Below are positions 17,899 to 26,277 of a DNA stretch of 64,000 bases, in pieces. The notes beneath the pieces are model-generated. The model was not told the DNA's origin. It saw only the letters and a list, made by a program, of their open reading frames with translations, and did no database searches. This DNA comes from Synergistes jonesii (lineage in GTDB: Bacteria > Synergistota > Synergistia > Synergistales > Synergistaceae). The translations under genes were made by a program, and so were the position numbers. The stretch is from contig NZ_JMKI01000036.1 in assembly GCF_000712295.1 (NCBI RefSeq), positions 62,001-126,000 of the forward strand, read 5' to 3'. Every line of letters begins with the position of its first letter. Position 1 is the stretch's first letter.

Positions 17899-20520
17899 CT
17901 ATTCTTTTTCGGCGTTCCCGAACTGGAAGTCGAAGGTCCCGCTTTTTTCCGCTATGCGTATCTTTCCGCCGTCGTTCACCGCGCCGCCTATTATCGCGCG
18001 GGCGATGGGCGTTTCGAATGTCTTTTGTATATAGCGCTTCAGCGGGCGCGCGCCGTAGACGGGGTCGTAGCCGTTCCTGGCGCAGAGGTCGAGCGCCCCG
18101 TCCGTCAATTCGAGCGCGATATTGCGCTCGTGCAGGCGCGCTTCGAGCTGTCGCAGCATCAGGCGGACGATATTGCGGATGTTGTCGAGCGTCAGAGGCT
18201 TGAAGCAGATTATCTCGTCTATGCGGTTCAGGAACTCCGGGCGGAACTTTCCGCGCAGCATCGACATGACTTCCTCGACGGCGCCCTGATTCAGGCTGCC
18301 CTTGTCGTCCATGCCGTCGATCAGCGACTGAGCGCCGATGTTGCTCGTCATGATGATGACGCAGTTTTTGAAATTCACCGTGCGTCCGTGGCTGTCCGTT
18401 ACGCGTCCGTCGTCCAGTATCTGAAGCAGGATGTTGAAGACGTCCGGATGGGCCTTTTCTATCTCGTCGAAGAGCACGACGGAATAGGGATGGCGGCGCA
18501 CGGCTTCCGTAAGCTGGCCCCCCTCTTCGTATCCGACATATCCCGGAGGCGCTCCTACGAGGCGGGAGACGGAATATTTCTCCATGTATTCGGACATGTC
18601 TATGCGGACGATGTTCTCCTCCGAGTCAAAGAGCGCCTCCGCAAGGGCCCTCGCAAGCTCCGTTTTACCTACGCCGGTCGGGCCGAGGAAGATGAAGGAG
18701 CCTATTGGGCGCTTCGGGTCCTTGATGCCGGAACGTGCGCGCAGCACCGCGTCGGCGACGAGGCTCACCGCTTCGTCCTGCCCGACGACGCGCTCGTGAA
18801 GCACCGCGTCTAAGTGCAGCAGCTTTTCACGCTCGCCTTCGACCAAGCGCGTGACCGGTATGCCGGTCCACTTCGCTACAATCTCGGCGATCTCGTCCTC
18901 GGTGACCTCTTCGCGCAGGAGCTTCTGCCCGCCGGCGGCAGCGCCCATAGCTTCCTCCTCTTTCTTGAGTTCGCCTTCAAGCTTGTTAAGAGTGCCGTAA
19001 CGCAGCTGCGCGGCCGTGTTGAGATCGTAGCTGCGCTCCGCCTCTTCGATCTGATGGCGCACCTTCTCTATCTCTTCGCGCGTGCTGCGAATCTTTACGA
19101 TGTCGCGCTTTTCCGTCTCGTACTGCGCGCGCAGGGTGTTCGCCTTCTCTCTTTCGTCGGCGAGCTCCTTTTGCAGCGCTTCGAGGCGTTCCATACTCGC
19201 CTTGTCCTTTTCGAGCTTCAGCGCCGCTTCTTCGATCTCCAGCTGCATCACGCGGCGATTCACCGTATCGAGCTCCGTAGGCAGTGAATCGATGTCGGTG
19301 CGTATCATCGCGCAAGCTTCGTCTATCAGATCGATGGCCTTGTCGGGCAGGAAACGGTCGGTGATATAGCGATTCGAGAGCGTCGCTGCCGCCACGAGCG
19401 CGCTGTCCTGGATCCTCACGCCGTGATGGACCTGGAAACGCTCTTTGAGGCCGCGCAGTATCGATATAGTGTCCTCGACGCTCGGCGGCTCCACCATGAC
19501 GGGCTGGAAACGCCTTTCGAGCGCCGCGTCCTTTTCGATATACTGGCGGTATTCTTCAAGCGTGGTCGCCCCTATGCAGTGCAGTTCGCCGCGCGCAAGC
19601 AGCGGCTTCAGCATGTTGCCCGCGTCGAGGGCGCCCTCCGACTTCCCGGCCCCGACTATCGTATGCAGCTCGTCTATGAAGAGGATGATGCGTCCGTCGC
19701 TCTTCTTGACCTCGTCGAGCACCGCTTTGAGACGTTCTTCGAACTCTCCGCGGAACTTCGCGCCCGCGATGAGCGAGCCCATGTCCAGCGCAAAGATGAT
19801 GCGGTCTTTAAGGTTCTCCGGGACGTCGCCGCGCATGATGCGCTGCGCCAGCCCCTCGGCGATGGCAGTCTTGCCTACGCCCGCTTCGCCTATCAGGACG
19901 GGGTTGTTCTTAGTTTTGCGGCTCAGGATGCGTATCGCCCTGCGTATCTCCTCGTCGCGCCCTATTACTGGGTCTAGTTTGTTGTCTCGCGCGGCCTTAA
20001 CGAGGTCGCGCCCGTACTTTTCCAGAGCGTCGTACTTATCCTCGGGGGTGTCGCTGGTGACTCGCTGGTTGCCGCGCACCTCGGAAAGCGTCTTCAAAAA
20101 ACTTTCAGGCGTTACGCCGAAAGTCTCGAAGACCTTTCCCAACGGGGAACCTTTCGTCTCGCTGAGAATCGCCAGGAAGAGGTGCTCTACCGAGACATAT
20201 TCGTCCTTCATATTGTTAGCTTCGCTTTCGGCCTTCACGAGGATTTTCGAGAGCGTCTGTGAAATGTATATCCTGCCGCTCTCCTGCCCTGCGCCGGAGA
20301 CCCGCGGCTTCCTTGAAAGCTCCTTCTCGACCGCCGCGGCGATGTTGTCGGCCGCGATGTTCATCTTGCTGAAGAGGCGTGGGATAAGCCCGTTCTCCTG
20401 CTTCAGCAGCGCCAAAGCAAGATGCTCGACGTCCACCTCCTGGTGCCCGAAGCGGATCGCCGTGTTTTGCGCCTCGTAGAAAGCTTCCTGAGATTTCTGT
20501 GTCAGTTTATTCATATCCAT
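17899..20520 (-). CDS. clpB: ATP-dependent chaperone ClpB
   Basis: AAA+ disaggregase that works with DnaK to rescue aggregated proteins. Order seen: N-terminal Clp_N repeats (residues 1-150), AAA-1 with Walker [10 protein letters not shown] (about 205) and Walker [10 protein letters not shown], a long coiled-coil middle domain (about 400-525, rich in E/K/R heptads) that distinguishes ClpB from ClpC/ClpA, AAA-2 with GPTGVGKTE (about 605) and [11 protein letters not shown], and the C-terminal D2 small domain. 873 residues is normal. ATG 20520 has GGGAGGG 6 bases upstream. It is a separate transcription unit from htpG. Confidence 0.97.
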   Translation of the reverse strand: MDMNKLTQKSQEAFYEAQNTAIRFGHQEVDVEHLALALLKQENGLIPRLFSKMNIAADNIAAAVEKELSRKPRVSGAGQESGRIYISQTLSKILVKAESEANNMKDEYVSVEHLFLAILSETKGSPLGKVFETFGVTPESFLKTLSEVRGNQRVTSDTPEDKYDALEKYGRDLVKAARDNKLDPVIGRDEEIRRAIRILSRKTKNNPVLIGEAGVGKTAIAEGLAQRIMRGDVPENLKDRIIFALDMGSLIAGAKFRGEFEERLKAVLDEVKKSDGRIILFIDELHTIVGAGKSEGALDAGNMLKPLLARGELHCIGATTLEEYRQYIEKDAALERRFQPVMVEPPSVEDTISILRGLKERFQVHHGVRIQDSALVAAATLSNRYITDRFLPDKAIDLIDEACAMIRTDIDSLPTELDTVNRRVMQLEIEEAALKLEKDKASMERLEALQKELADEREKANTLRAQYETEKRDIVKIRSTREEIEKVRHQIEEAERSYDLNTAAQLRYGTLNKLEGELKKEEEAMGAAAGGQKLLREEVTEDEIAEIVAKWTGIPVTRLVEGEREKLLHLDAVLHERVVGQDEAVSLVADAVLRARSGIKDPKRPIGSFIFLGPTGVGKTELARALAEALFDSEENIVRIDMSEYMEKYSVSRLVGAPPGYVGYEEGGQLTEAVRRHPYSVVLFDEIEKAHPDVFNILLQILDDGRVTDSHGRTVNFKNCVIIMTSNIGAQSLIDGMDDKGSLNQGAVEEVMSMLRGKFRPEFLNRIDEIICFKPLTLDNIRNIVRLMLRQLEARLHERNIALELTDGALDLCARNGYDPVYGARPLKRYIQKTFETPIARAIIGGAVNDGGKIRIAEKSGTFDFQFGNAEKE

Positions 20521-20570
20521 AACTATCCCTCCCGGGATGCAAATTTAACCAACCCTGACGTTGTAGGCAT

Positions 20571-20599
20571 ATTATAGTACATCAATGAATATCAAACAA
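20571..20599 (-). promoter_or_regulatory. Candidate promoter of clpB
   Basis: On the minus strand, TTGTTT (20599-20594), 17-base spacer, perfect TATAAT (20576-20571). The -35 is weak, which would suit a gene needing an activator or a heat-shock sigma factor. No CIRCE inverted repeat is present. Confidence 0.55.
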
Positions 20600-20723
20600 T
20601 AGGGTAAAATAATTTTTTTGAAAAAATTTTTCTTTGACGTTCCACGCAGTTCGGCGAAGACGGAAAACGCTCATGGCTTTGGCGGCATAAAATGTTGCCG
20701 CAGGCGTCTGGTAATTGGCGGGC

Positions 20724-20753
20724 GTTTATGTCATACTAACAGTCTGACGTAAA
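20724..20753 (+). promoter_or_regulatory. Inverted repeat upstream of guaA
   Basis: A 10-base arm (20724-20733) pairs with 20745-20753 as TTTATGTCA / TGACGTAAA with one G-U pair and an 11-base loop, 24 bases before the guaA start. It has no T tract. It could be an operator or a translation-control hairpin. It does not match a purine riboswitch. Confidence 0.4.
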
Positions 20754-20777
20754 AACTACAGCCGGAGGTGTAGGGGC

Positions 20778-22328
20778 GTGTCCCTGATATGGATGGAAAG
20801 AGAGAACAGGATACTTATCATTGACTGCGGTTCACAATATACACAGCTCATAGCGCGCCGCGTGCGCGAGCTCGGCGTTTACAGCGAGATAATCTTTTGG
20901 GATTCGCCGAAGGAAAAAATCGCCGCGATCAACCCGAAGGGAATAATAATTTCCGGCGGGCCGCGGAGCGTCCTTGACGTCGGCTCGCCTGTGCTCTCGA
21001 AAAATCTGATAGCGGACGTGCCGGTCCTCGGCATATGCTACGGCATGCAGCTCCTCGCGCAGCTCTTCGGCGGCGTCGTCGAACGCGGAGAAGCGGCGGA
21101 GTACGGACACGCCGTCGTGGAGATCGAAGACAGCCGTCTTTTCTCGCGCTGCGGCGAAGATAAAAAGCTCGACGTCTGGATGAGCCATTGGGACGAGGTG
21201 AAAAAAGCGCCGGAGGGCTTCAGGGTCACGGCGAGGAGCGAAAGCGGGGCGCTTGCGGGCTTCGAATCCGCCGACGGCCGCGTCGCGGCGCTGCAATTCC
21301 ATCCCGAAGTCGCGCACACGCCGAAGGGTAGGGAAATATTGTCCGCCTTCGTCTTCGACATCTGCGGCTGCAAAGCGGACTGGACTCTCGGCGCCGAGTG
21401 GGTCAGCCGCGAGATAGAAAAAATCCGCGAAAAGGTCAAGGGCGGCACGGTGATCTGCGGGCTCTCGGGCGGCGTAGATTCTACGGTCTCCGCGGCCATA
21501 ACGCAGCGCGCCGTAGGCGACAGGCTTTACTGCGTATTCGTCGACCACGGGATGCTGCGCAAGGACGAGGGACAGCGGGTGATGGAGACATACCGCTCGC
21601 TCGATCTCAACGTCCGCTACGTAGACGCGGGCGAAAGATTTTTGAAAGCCCTCGAAGGCGTGACCGAACCGGAGCGCAAGCGCAAAATAATCGGCGAGCT
21701 CTTCATCCGCGTATTCGAAGAAGAGGCGCGCCGTATCGGCGGCTCCGACTGGCTGCTTCAGGGGACGATATACCCAGACGTCGTAGAGAGCGGACACGGA
21801 GGAGGCGGCGTGATAAAAAGTCATCACAACGTCGGCGGGCTGCCGAAGGATATGAAGATGGGGCTGCTCGAACCGCTGCGCGACCTATTCAAAGACGAAG
21901 TCCGCCGCGTCGGCAGAACGCTCGGCATAGCACCGCACTTTCTTGGCCGCCATCCCTTCCCGGGGCCGGGGCTCGCGGTGCGCTGCCTTGGCGAGCTGAG
22001 AAAAGAACGCCTGGACATACTGCGCGACGCCGACGCGATATTCATCGAGGAAATTCGCAATTTCGGTCTCTACGACGACATCTGGCAAGCCTTCTGCGTG
22101 CTCCTTCCCGTGCGCAGCGTCGGGGTGGTCGGCGACGTCCGCAGCTACGGCGAGACTATAGTGCTTCGTGCCGTCTCGTCCCTCGACGCGATGACGGCCG
22201 AGTGGGTGCGCCTGCCCTACGAACTGCTCGATACGGTGAGCCGCCGCATATGCAACGAAGTGCCGCAGGTGAACCGCGTGACGCTCGACGTGACAAGCAA
22301 GCCGCCGGCAACTATTGAGTGGGAGTGA
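20778..22328 (+). CDS. guaA: GMP synthase (glutamine-hydrolysing)
   Basis: Converts XMP to GMP with glutamine and ATP. The N-terminal class I amidotransferase domain has the nucleophile elbow GICYGMQLLAQLFGG and the HPEVAHT end of the triad. The ATP-pyrophosphatase P-loop GLSGGVDSTV follows (about residue 228). The C-terminal dimerisation domain ends EVPQVNRVTLDVTSKPPATIEWE (two motifs, the last 23 residues), the canonical GuaA tail. The GTG at 20778 has GGAGGT at 20763-20768. An ATG five codons on is the alternative start. 516 residues is normal (E. coli 525). It stands alone, not in the purine operon. Confidence 0.97.
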   Translation: MSLIWMERENRILIIDCGSQYTQLIARRVRELGVYSEIIFWDSPKEKIAAINPKGIIISGGPRSVLDVGSPVLSKNLIADVPVLGICYGMQLLAQLFGGVVERGEAAEYGHAVVEIEDSRLFSRCGEDKKLDVWMSHWDEVKKAPEGFRVTARSESGALAGFESADGRVAALQFHPEVAHTPKGREILSAFVFDICGCKADWTLGAEWVSREIEKIREKVKGGTVICGLSGGVDSTVSAAITQRAVGDRLYCVFVDHGMLRKDEGQRVMETYRSLDLNVRYVDAGERFLKALEGVTEPERKRKIIGELFIRVFEEEARRIGGSDWLLQGTIYPDVVESGHGGGGVIKSHHNVGGLPKDMKMGLLEPLRDLFKDEVRRVGRTLGIAPHFLGRHPFPGPGLAVRCLGELRKERLDILRDADAIFIEEIRNFGLYDDIWQAFCVLLPVRSVGVVGDVRSYGETIVLRAVSSLDAMTAEWVRLPYELLDTVSRRICNEVPQVNRVTLDVTSKPPATIEWE

Positions 22329-22410
22329 TAGTAAGAAATATGATTCTGTTGTAAAACGATTGAAAATATAGCATTTCGGAGGTTTTGCAGTGTAAAAAAC
22401 TCTTGAGTGA

Positions 22411-22509
22411 TACTGTTTTGATACTAAAAATGTAAAAAAGCAGCGTCAAAAGGGAGTTATTGAATTAAGCGAGTTTTACGAGCAATACTTATTGACCGAA
22501 GGGCAGTAA
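22411..22509 (+). pseudogene. Short C-terminal remnant of an unknown gene
   Basis: A 33-codon stretch without a start codon, reading ...KKQRQKGVIELSEFYEQYLL... to a stop at 22507-22509, followed by a strong terminator hairpin. The amino-acid pattern looks like real protein, and the AT-rich style matches the AraC-type gene downstream, not guaA. Probably the tail of a gene lost when foreign DNA inserted. No family is assigned. The rest of 22329-22698 holds only the hairpin and AT-rich non-coding sequence. Confidence 0.35.
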
Positions 22510-22527
22510 GGTAGGTAAATTGTTTAG

Positions 22528-22560
22528 AAAGCCTTCCATCATTTTGTGGTGGGAGGCTTT
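22528..22560 (+). terminator. Rho-independent terminator
   Basis: A 14-bp stem (22528-22541 with 22547-22560, including G-U pairs), 5-base loop TTTTG, ending GGCTTTT. It is AT-rich in style and lies just after the gene remnant, so it probably came with that DNA, though it would also stop guaA transcripts. Confidence 0.75.
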
Positions 22561-22698
22561 TGTGGATGTGATTAGAATTGTAAAATTTTGATTTGTAAGT
22601 ACGTTTATAATCTAAGGATACCGTCAAAATTTGTACGGATATTGTAGGGTAGAATGTGCTAAAAACCTCTAAACTATAATTGAGAGGAGGAAGTCGTG

Positions 22699-23541
22699 AT
22701 GAATATTATAATGGCATTTAATAAAACAATAGACTATATTGAAACGGTCTTAGATGGTGAAATAGACGAAGAGAAAATAACTTATTTATCAGGGTACTCA
22801 TATCCGATGTTCAGTCGATTGTTTTCTATGTTGACTGAAATGACATTGTCAGAATATATAAGAAACAGAAGATTGACGGAAGCGGCTGTTTTATTAAGAG
22901 ATACAAATGAAAAAATAATTGATATAGCTATTAAGTCTGGCTACGAATCATCAGATTCATTTGGAACTGCTTTTAAAAGTTTTCATGGATTTACTCCTTC
23001 CGAGGTAAGGAATGGGAAACCGTTCAAATTAGTTTCTCGCATTCAACTAGCACTGAGTGTAAAAGGAGGTAGAAGTATGAATATTACAATTCAAAAGAAA
23101 AAAGCGTTTGGAGTTGCAGGAATCAATGAACAAGGTATTGACTCATCGCTGTGTTCGGATGTATGGAAAAATCTTTATTCTAAATATAGTCATGAAGAAT
23201 TAGCGGCACTTGGAGAAGGACAAAGTATCGGAGTTTGTCATGATGTAGAAAATCCTAATATTATAAATTATATGGCAGGTTATATTGTTGCAGATATAAA
23301 TAAAGCTAAAGAAATGGGATTTGATGTTTTAGAAATTGAAGAAAACGAGTATGCTGTTGTTGAACTGAATGGAAGTGTACCGGAATGTATTCACGAAGGG
23401 TGGAAATATGCCATGGAAGTATTCTTTCCGGAACATGGATATGTTCATTCAGGAGATCCGGATTTTGAATATTATTATGAAGGAGATATGCACAACCAAG
23501 ATTACAAAATGGAATTATGGATTCCGATAGTCAAGGCGTAA
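22699..23541 (+). CDS. AraC-type regulator with GyrI-like effector-binding domain
   Basis: Two-domain transcription factor of 280 residues. The N-terminal part carries two helix-turn-helix motifs of the AraC/XylS type: ITYLSGYSYPMFSRLF (about 25-40) and IIDIAIKSGYESSDSFGTAF with the typical FHGFTPSEVR tail (about 75-107). The C-terminal half from MNITIQKKKAFGVAG is a GyrI-like small-molecule-binding domain, as in Rob/BmrR-like regulators, suggesting multidrug or stress sensing. ATG 22699 follows GAGAGGAGG by 8 bases. A GTG one codon earlier is possible. Base and codon use are strikingly AT-rich compared with guaA and rqcH, like low-GC Firmicutes, so recent transfer is likely. Confidence 0.88.
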   Translation: MNIIMAFNKTIDYIETVLDGEIDEEKITYLSGYSYPMFSRLFSMLTEMTLSEYIRNRRLTEAAVLLRDTNEKIIDIAIKSGYESSDSFGTAFKSFHGFTPSEVRNGKPFKLVSRIQLALSVKGGRSMNITIQKKKAFGVAGINEQGIDSSLCSDVWKNLYSKYSHEELAALGEGQSIGVCHDVENPNIINYMAGYIVADINKAKEMGFDVLEIEENEYAVVELNGSVPECIHEGWKYAMEVFFPEHGYVHSGDPDFEYYYEGDMHNQDYKMELWIPIVKA

Positions 23542-23553
23542 AATTTATAATGC

Positions 23554-23596
23554 GGGATGGGATGGGATGGGATGGGATGGGATGGGATGGGATGGG
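23554..23596 (+). repeat. (GGGAT)8 tandem repeat, potential G-quadruplex
   Basis: Eight exact copies of the pentamer GGGAT followed by a ninth GGG, beginning 12 bases after the stop of the AraC-type gene. Nine G3 tracts separated by two-base AT loops are enough for two stacked intramolecular G-quadruplexes on the plus strand. The copy number is likely to vary by slippage. It lies in the seam between the foreign gene and a transposase remnant. Confidence 0.95.
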
Positions 23597-23623
23597 TGTT
23601 CGGAAAGACTCTTCAAGAGCTAA

Positions 23624-23789
23624 AAAAAAGACAAATCGCAGCTCAACATGAACGTACTGCGCAAGAGTGCGCTTGCGTTGTTAAATCAGGCTAAATACGG
23701 TCGTTTAAGCAAGAGGAAGGAAGATGATGTTCAAAGCAGCCCTTAACCCACAGCTCTTGCTTGATATCTTGTTTGCTCATAAAAAGTAA
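23624..23789 (+). pseudogene. Degenerate C-terminus of an ISAs1-type transposase
   Basis: A frame from 23624 reads ...LNMNVLRKSALALLNQAKYG... then SKRKED before running to a stop at 23744. The +1 frame takes over at 23724 with MMFKAALNPQLLLDILF and ends at 23787-23789. Joined, these give the usual end of an ISAs1/H-repeat family transposase (ALNLL..., KRK..., KAALDPDFLLDVLF-like). The frameshift and loss of the front show a dead insertion sequence. No inverted terminal repeat was recognised. The remaining 23790-23820 is non-coding. Confidence 0.65.
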
Positions 23790-23822
23790 ATGCTGTGGCC
23801 TTGGGAGCTTCCCGCCTTTTTC

Positions 23823-23851
23823 TTGACACATACAGGGCTCGATGGTATTAT
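23823..23851 (+). promoter_or_regulatory. Promoter of the tRNA-Gly/tRNA-Ala unit
   Basis: Perfect TTGACA (23823-23828), 17-base spacer, TATTAT (23846-23851), 14 bases before the mature tRNA-Gly. Strong consensus as expected for stable RNA. Confidence 0.88.
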
Positions 23852-23865
23852 ATCTGCCGTTGCGG

Positions 23866-23941
23866 GCGGAAATAGCTCAGCTGGTAGAGCGATGGCCTTC
23901 CAAGCCGTAGGTCGCGGGTTCGAGTCCCGTTTTCCGCTCCA
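23866..23941 (+). tRNA. tRNA-Gly (anticodon TCC)
   Basis: 76 bases with encoded CCA. Acceptor GCGGAAA pairs with TTTCCGC, the D arm has AGCTCAGCTGGTAGAGC, the anticodon stem ATGGC/GCCGT holds loop CTTCCAA (anticodon TCC, 23899-23901), and the T arm is GCGGG-TTCGAGT-CCCGT. Full cloverleaf. Confidence 0.97.
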
Positions 23942-23961
23942 GGTTTACCCGCGTTTTTGAT

Positions 23962-24036
23962 GGGGCTGTAGCTCAGCGGGAGAGCACTTCCCTCGCACGG
24001 AAGGGGTCGGGCGTTCAAATCGCCTCAGCTCCACCA
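23962..24036 (+). tRNA. tRNA-Ala (anticodon CGC)
   Basis: 75 bases with encoded CCA. Acceptor GGGGCTG pairs with CAGCTCC, including the G3-U70 pair that identifies alanine tRNAs. Anticodon stem CTTCC/GGAAG with loop CTCGCAC (anticodon CGC, 23994-23996), T arm with GTTCAAAT. It reads GCG, the favoured Ala codon of the host genes. Confidence 0.96.
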
Positions 24037-24052
24037 TCTTAATGAGGGTTAC

Positions 24053-24085
24053 GGCCTGCGGCTCATTCGCAGGCCATTTTTTTAT
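24053..24085 (+). terminator. Terminator of the tRNA unit
   Basis: Perfect 8-bp stem GGCCTGCG/CGCAGGCC with a 7-base loop, followed by ATTTTTTTAT. It separates the tRNAs from rqcH. Confidence 0.9.
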
Positions 24086-24122
24086 CCTTATGAGCCGTGC
24101 GCTCATCTCGGCGGTGATTGAA

Positions 24123-25784
24123 ATGTCTTTCGGTCCTGAGCTCGTATGGTTTTGGAGAAGAGAGATCGAAGCGTCCTTCTGTGGCAAGCGCGTACAAAGG
24201 GTTGACGGCGGCAATAATTCGGCGATTATCTCCTTCGGTCAGGCTGAACTGCTGCTCTCATGGGACTCGGCCCACTGCGGCGCGGCTGTAGTATCGCAGA
24301 AGGAACGGAAAAATTTTCTATCGTCAGCAACGCATATGCCGCAGATCACTAACGCTTTGAGGAGCCACCTCGTCGGCGCTGAATTTTTTTCGGCGGATCA
24401 GCTGCGGCGCGACAGGATTTTAAAACTGTCGTTCCGTAAGACGGTAGGCGCCGGTTTTTCAGTCGTCCGCTACGTTTTCTTCGAGTTGATGGAGCGTTTC
24501 AGCAATCTGCTTATCACCGACGAAAAAGGTACGATCATCGAAACGGCTAAGCATATACATCCGTCCGACAACGCCTTCCGCAGTATTCTTCCGGGTCTCA
24601 GCTACAGCATGCCGCCGCTTTTTGAAGGAATTTCGCTCGAAGAGTGGCTCGCATCTCCTAGGGCTTCCGAGATTAATAGAATAGCCGGCTTCGGTAAAAA
24701 GCTGCTTAGGGCTCTTTCAGAGCAGCCGCTTGATGTATCGGAGCGCTTCCTTAGAGCTTTTTACAGCAGTAACGAAGCCGATATAGAATTTATCCCGCAA
24801 GCGCTTGGCAATTATATTACAGTTCTTCCTGGGCTTCTGCCCGGCGCGGCGCGTCTGTCGAAGGGTGGAAGCGGCACGGCCGCGGTCCTCGCGCCGCTGC
24901 GCTACGCCGCTTTCGATGCGCGCAGGAAGAGGGTCCTCTCTCTGCTGGAAAAGGAAATACTTCGCAGAGAGCGGCAACGCGCTGATATAAACGCGTTGAT
25001 CGCGGGGCGCGGCGCTGAGCGCTTCAAACAGTACGGCGAGCTGATAACCGCGAACCTATGGCAGATAAAGCCGGGCGCGCGCGAAGCTGAGTTGAGCGGC
25101 TACAGCAAAGACGGCGGCGTTTATTCTCTTAGCGTTCCCCTTATTGCCGGCGTATCGCCGCAGAAGTGCGCGGAGATATATTTCTCGAAATATAAGAAGA
25201 TACGAAGCGCCGCCGAACGCGCGGCCGCCCTGCTGCCGCGCATCGAAGAGGAGCTTGCAGGCTACGCCGAGACGCTTGAAGCGGCGCGCGCGGTGACAGA
25301 TGCCGGCAGCCTTGTGATGATAGAAGAGGAGATCGGCGCTATAAAACCCGCTGCGGGCAGAAAAAATGCGAGAGCGAAGAAAAAGGAGCAGCTGCCGCCG
25401 CATTTGCGCTTCGAGTTCGACGGGGCGATCGTTTTCGCGGGGCTTTCAGCAAAGGGTAACAGATACGTCACCTTTAAACTTGCAAACTCCGACGACATAT
25501 GGTTTCACGCTGAGGGCGTGCCGGGCTCCCATGTGATACTGCGTCATTCCGCCGCACTGTCTGCAAAGGAACGCGGCGACCTGTTGGATTTCTGCGCGTC
25601 GCTCGCGGTTTTTTACAGCAAAGCTAAAGAGACCTCTAGATGGCGCGTCGATTACACTGAGCGGAAGTACGTCAGCCCGATACGCGGCGGCGTGGCGAAC
25701 GTCACCTATAAAGAATTTTCGTCGATTGCCGGCAGCGGCGCTTATTGGCGTGAGTATCTCGAAGAGCGGAAAAAAGATTCATGA
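24123..25784 (+). CDS. rqcH: NFACT-family ribosome quality-control protein RqcH
   Basis: Homologue of Rqc2/NEMF (older name: fibronectin-binding protein). Binds stalled 50S-peptidyl-tRNA and recruits tRNA-Ala to add alanine tails that mark the peptide for degradation. NFACT-N domain: GPELVWFWRREIEASFCGKRV (residues 4-24, two motifs) and LLLSWDSAHCGAAVV. A helix-hairpin-helix and charged coiled-coil region follow (about 280-420). The C-terminal NFACT-R domain has DDIWFHAEGVPGSHVILR (about 460). About 553 residues. The ATG at 24123 is chosen because the family pattern begins there. ATG 24093 is possible, and earlier starts lie in the tRNA terminator. The N-terminal DxR catalytic-type motif is not obvious to me. 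Confidence 0.9.
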   Translation: MSFGPELVWFWRREIEASFCGKRVQRVDGGNNSAIISFGQAELLLSWDSAHCGAAVVSQKERKNFLSSATHMPQITNALRSHLVGAEFFSADQLRRDRILKLSFRKTVGAGFSVVRYVFFELMERFSNLLITDEKGTIIETAKHIHPSDNAFRSILPGLSYSMPPLFEGISLEEWLASPRASEINRIAGFGKKLLRALSEQPLDVSERFLRAFYSSNEADIEFIPQALGNYITVLPGLLPGAARLSKGGSGTAAVLAPLRYAAFDARRKRVLSLLEKEILRRERQRADINALIAGRGAERFKQYGELITANLWQIKPGAREAELSGYSKDGGVYSLSVPLIAGVSPQKCAEIYFSKYKKIRSAAERAAALLPRIEEELAGYAETLEAARAVTDAGSLVMIEEEIGAIKPAAGRKNARAKKKEQLPPHLRFEFDGAIVFAGLSAKGNRYVTFKLANSDDIWFHAEGVPGSHVILRHSAALSAKERGDLLDFCASLAVFYSKAKETSRWRVDYTERKYVSPIRGGVANVTYKEFSSIAGSGAYWREYLEERKKDS

Positions 25785-25903
25785 CGGCGCGTGCTGCTCT
25801 GACTGCTCCGCATGAACGGCGGCGAATGTCCCCGCATATGAAAGTTTTACGCGTGCTTTGAGGGCTGTTTCGCTTTGTTCGGGGAGAATAAAAAAAAGAA
25901 GCA

Positions 25904-26092
25904 ATGAAAATCAATCTATATGACGCAGTAGAATTAGACGGTGGACGGATTGTAGCAGTAGTTGCAGATGACGTTGCCGGTTTTTTATTATGCGAAGATG
26001 AATCAAAGGTGGAAGAGGAGTCTGCTTCTGGTAAAGACTGTGGCTGGATCGTCAGTGTGCCAATCTTCAAAGTAAAAAGAGTGATAAGCTGA
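25904..26092 (+). CDS. Small hypothetical protein
   Basis: 62 residues: KINLYDAVELDGGRIVAVVADDVAG, then an acidic stretch, then WIVSVPIFKVKRVI. Alternating hydrophobic residues suggest a small beta-barrel-like fold, as in SH3-type or DUF4926-like small proteins, but no family is assigned. AAAGAAG precedes the ATG. Codon use is more AT-rich than the neighbours. Just after it, 26148-26210 encodes a 20-residue fragment (MESEEAIKRLKNNAVDYCAS) that continues upstream without a stop for about 15 codons, so this patch may be the wreck of a small foreign two-gene module. Low certainty that it is expressed. Confidence 0.45.
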   Translation: MKINLYDAVELDGGRIVAVVADDVAGFLLCEDESKVEEESASGKDCGWIVSVPIFKVKRVIS

Positions 26093-26277
26093 CGATAAAC
26101 ATAAAGTCAAAAGCGGCGCCTATGTTATTGCGAAAAACCGGATAAAAATGGAGAGTGAGGAAGCCATTAAACGATTAAAAAATAATGCGGTTGATTATTG
26201 CGCCTCTTGAAGATATAATGTTTCATTGGCTTGAGAACGGGCCGATAACATAAATTTGTCAGGGGGCGCTTCAACTA

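Noticed and set aside
23554-23596. CRISPR array
   Set aside because: The repeats are contiguous 5-base units with no spacers and no cas genes nearby.
24042-24122. Longer N-terminus for rqcH
   Set aside because: It would begin inside the tRNA terminator hairpin and adds residues that do not resemble the family. The ATG at 24123 fits the NFACT start.
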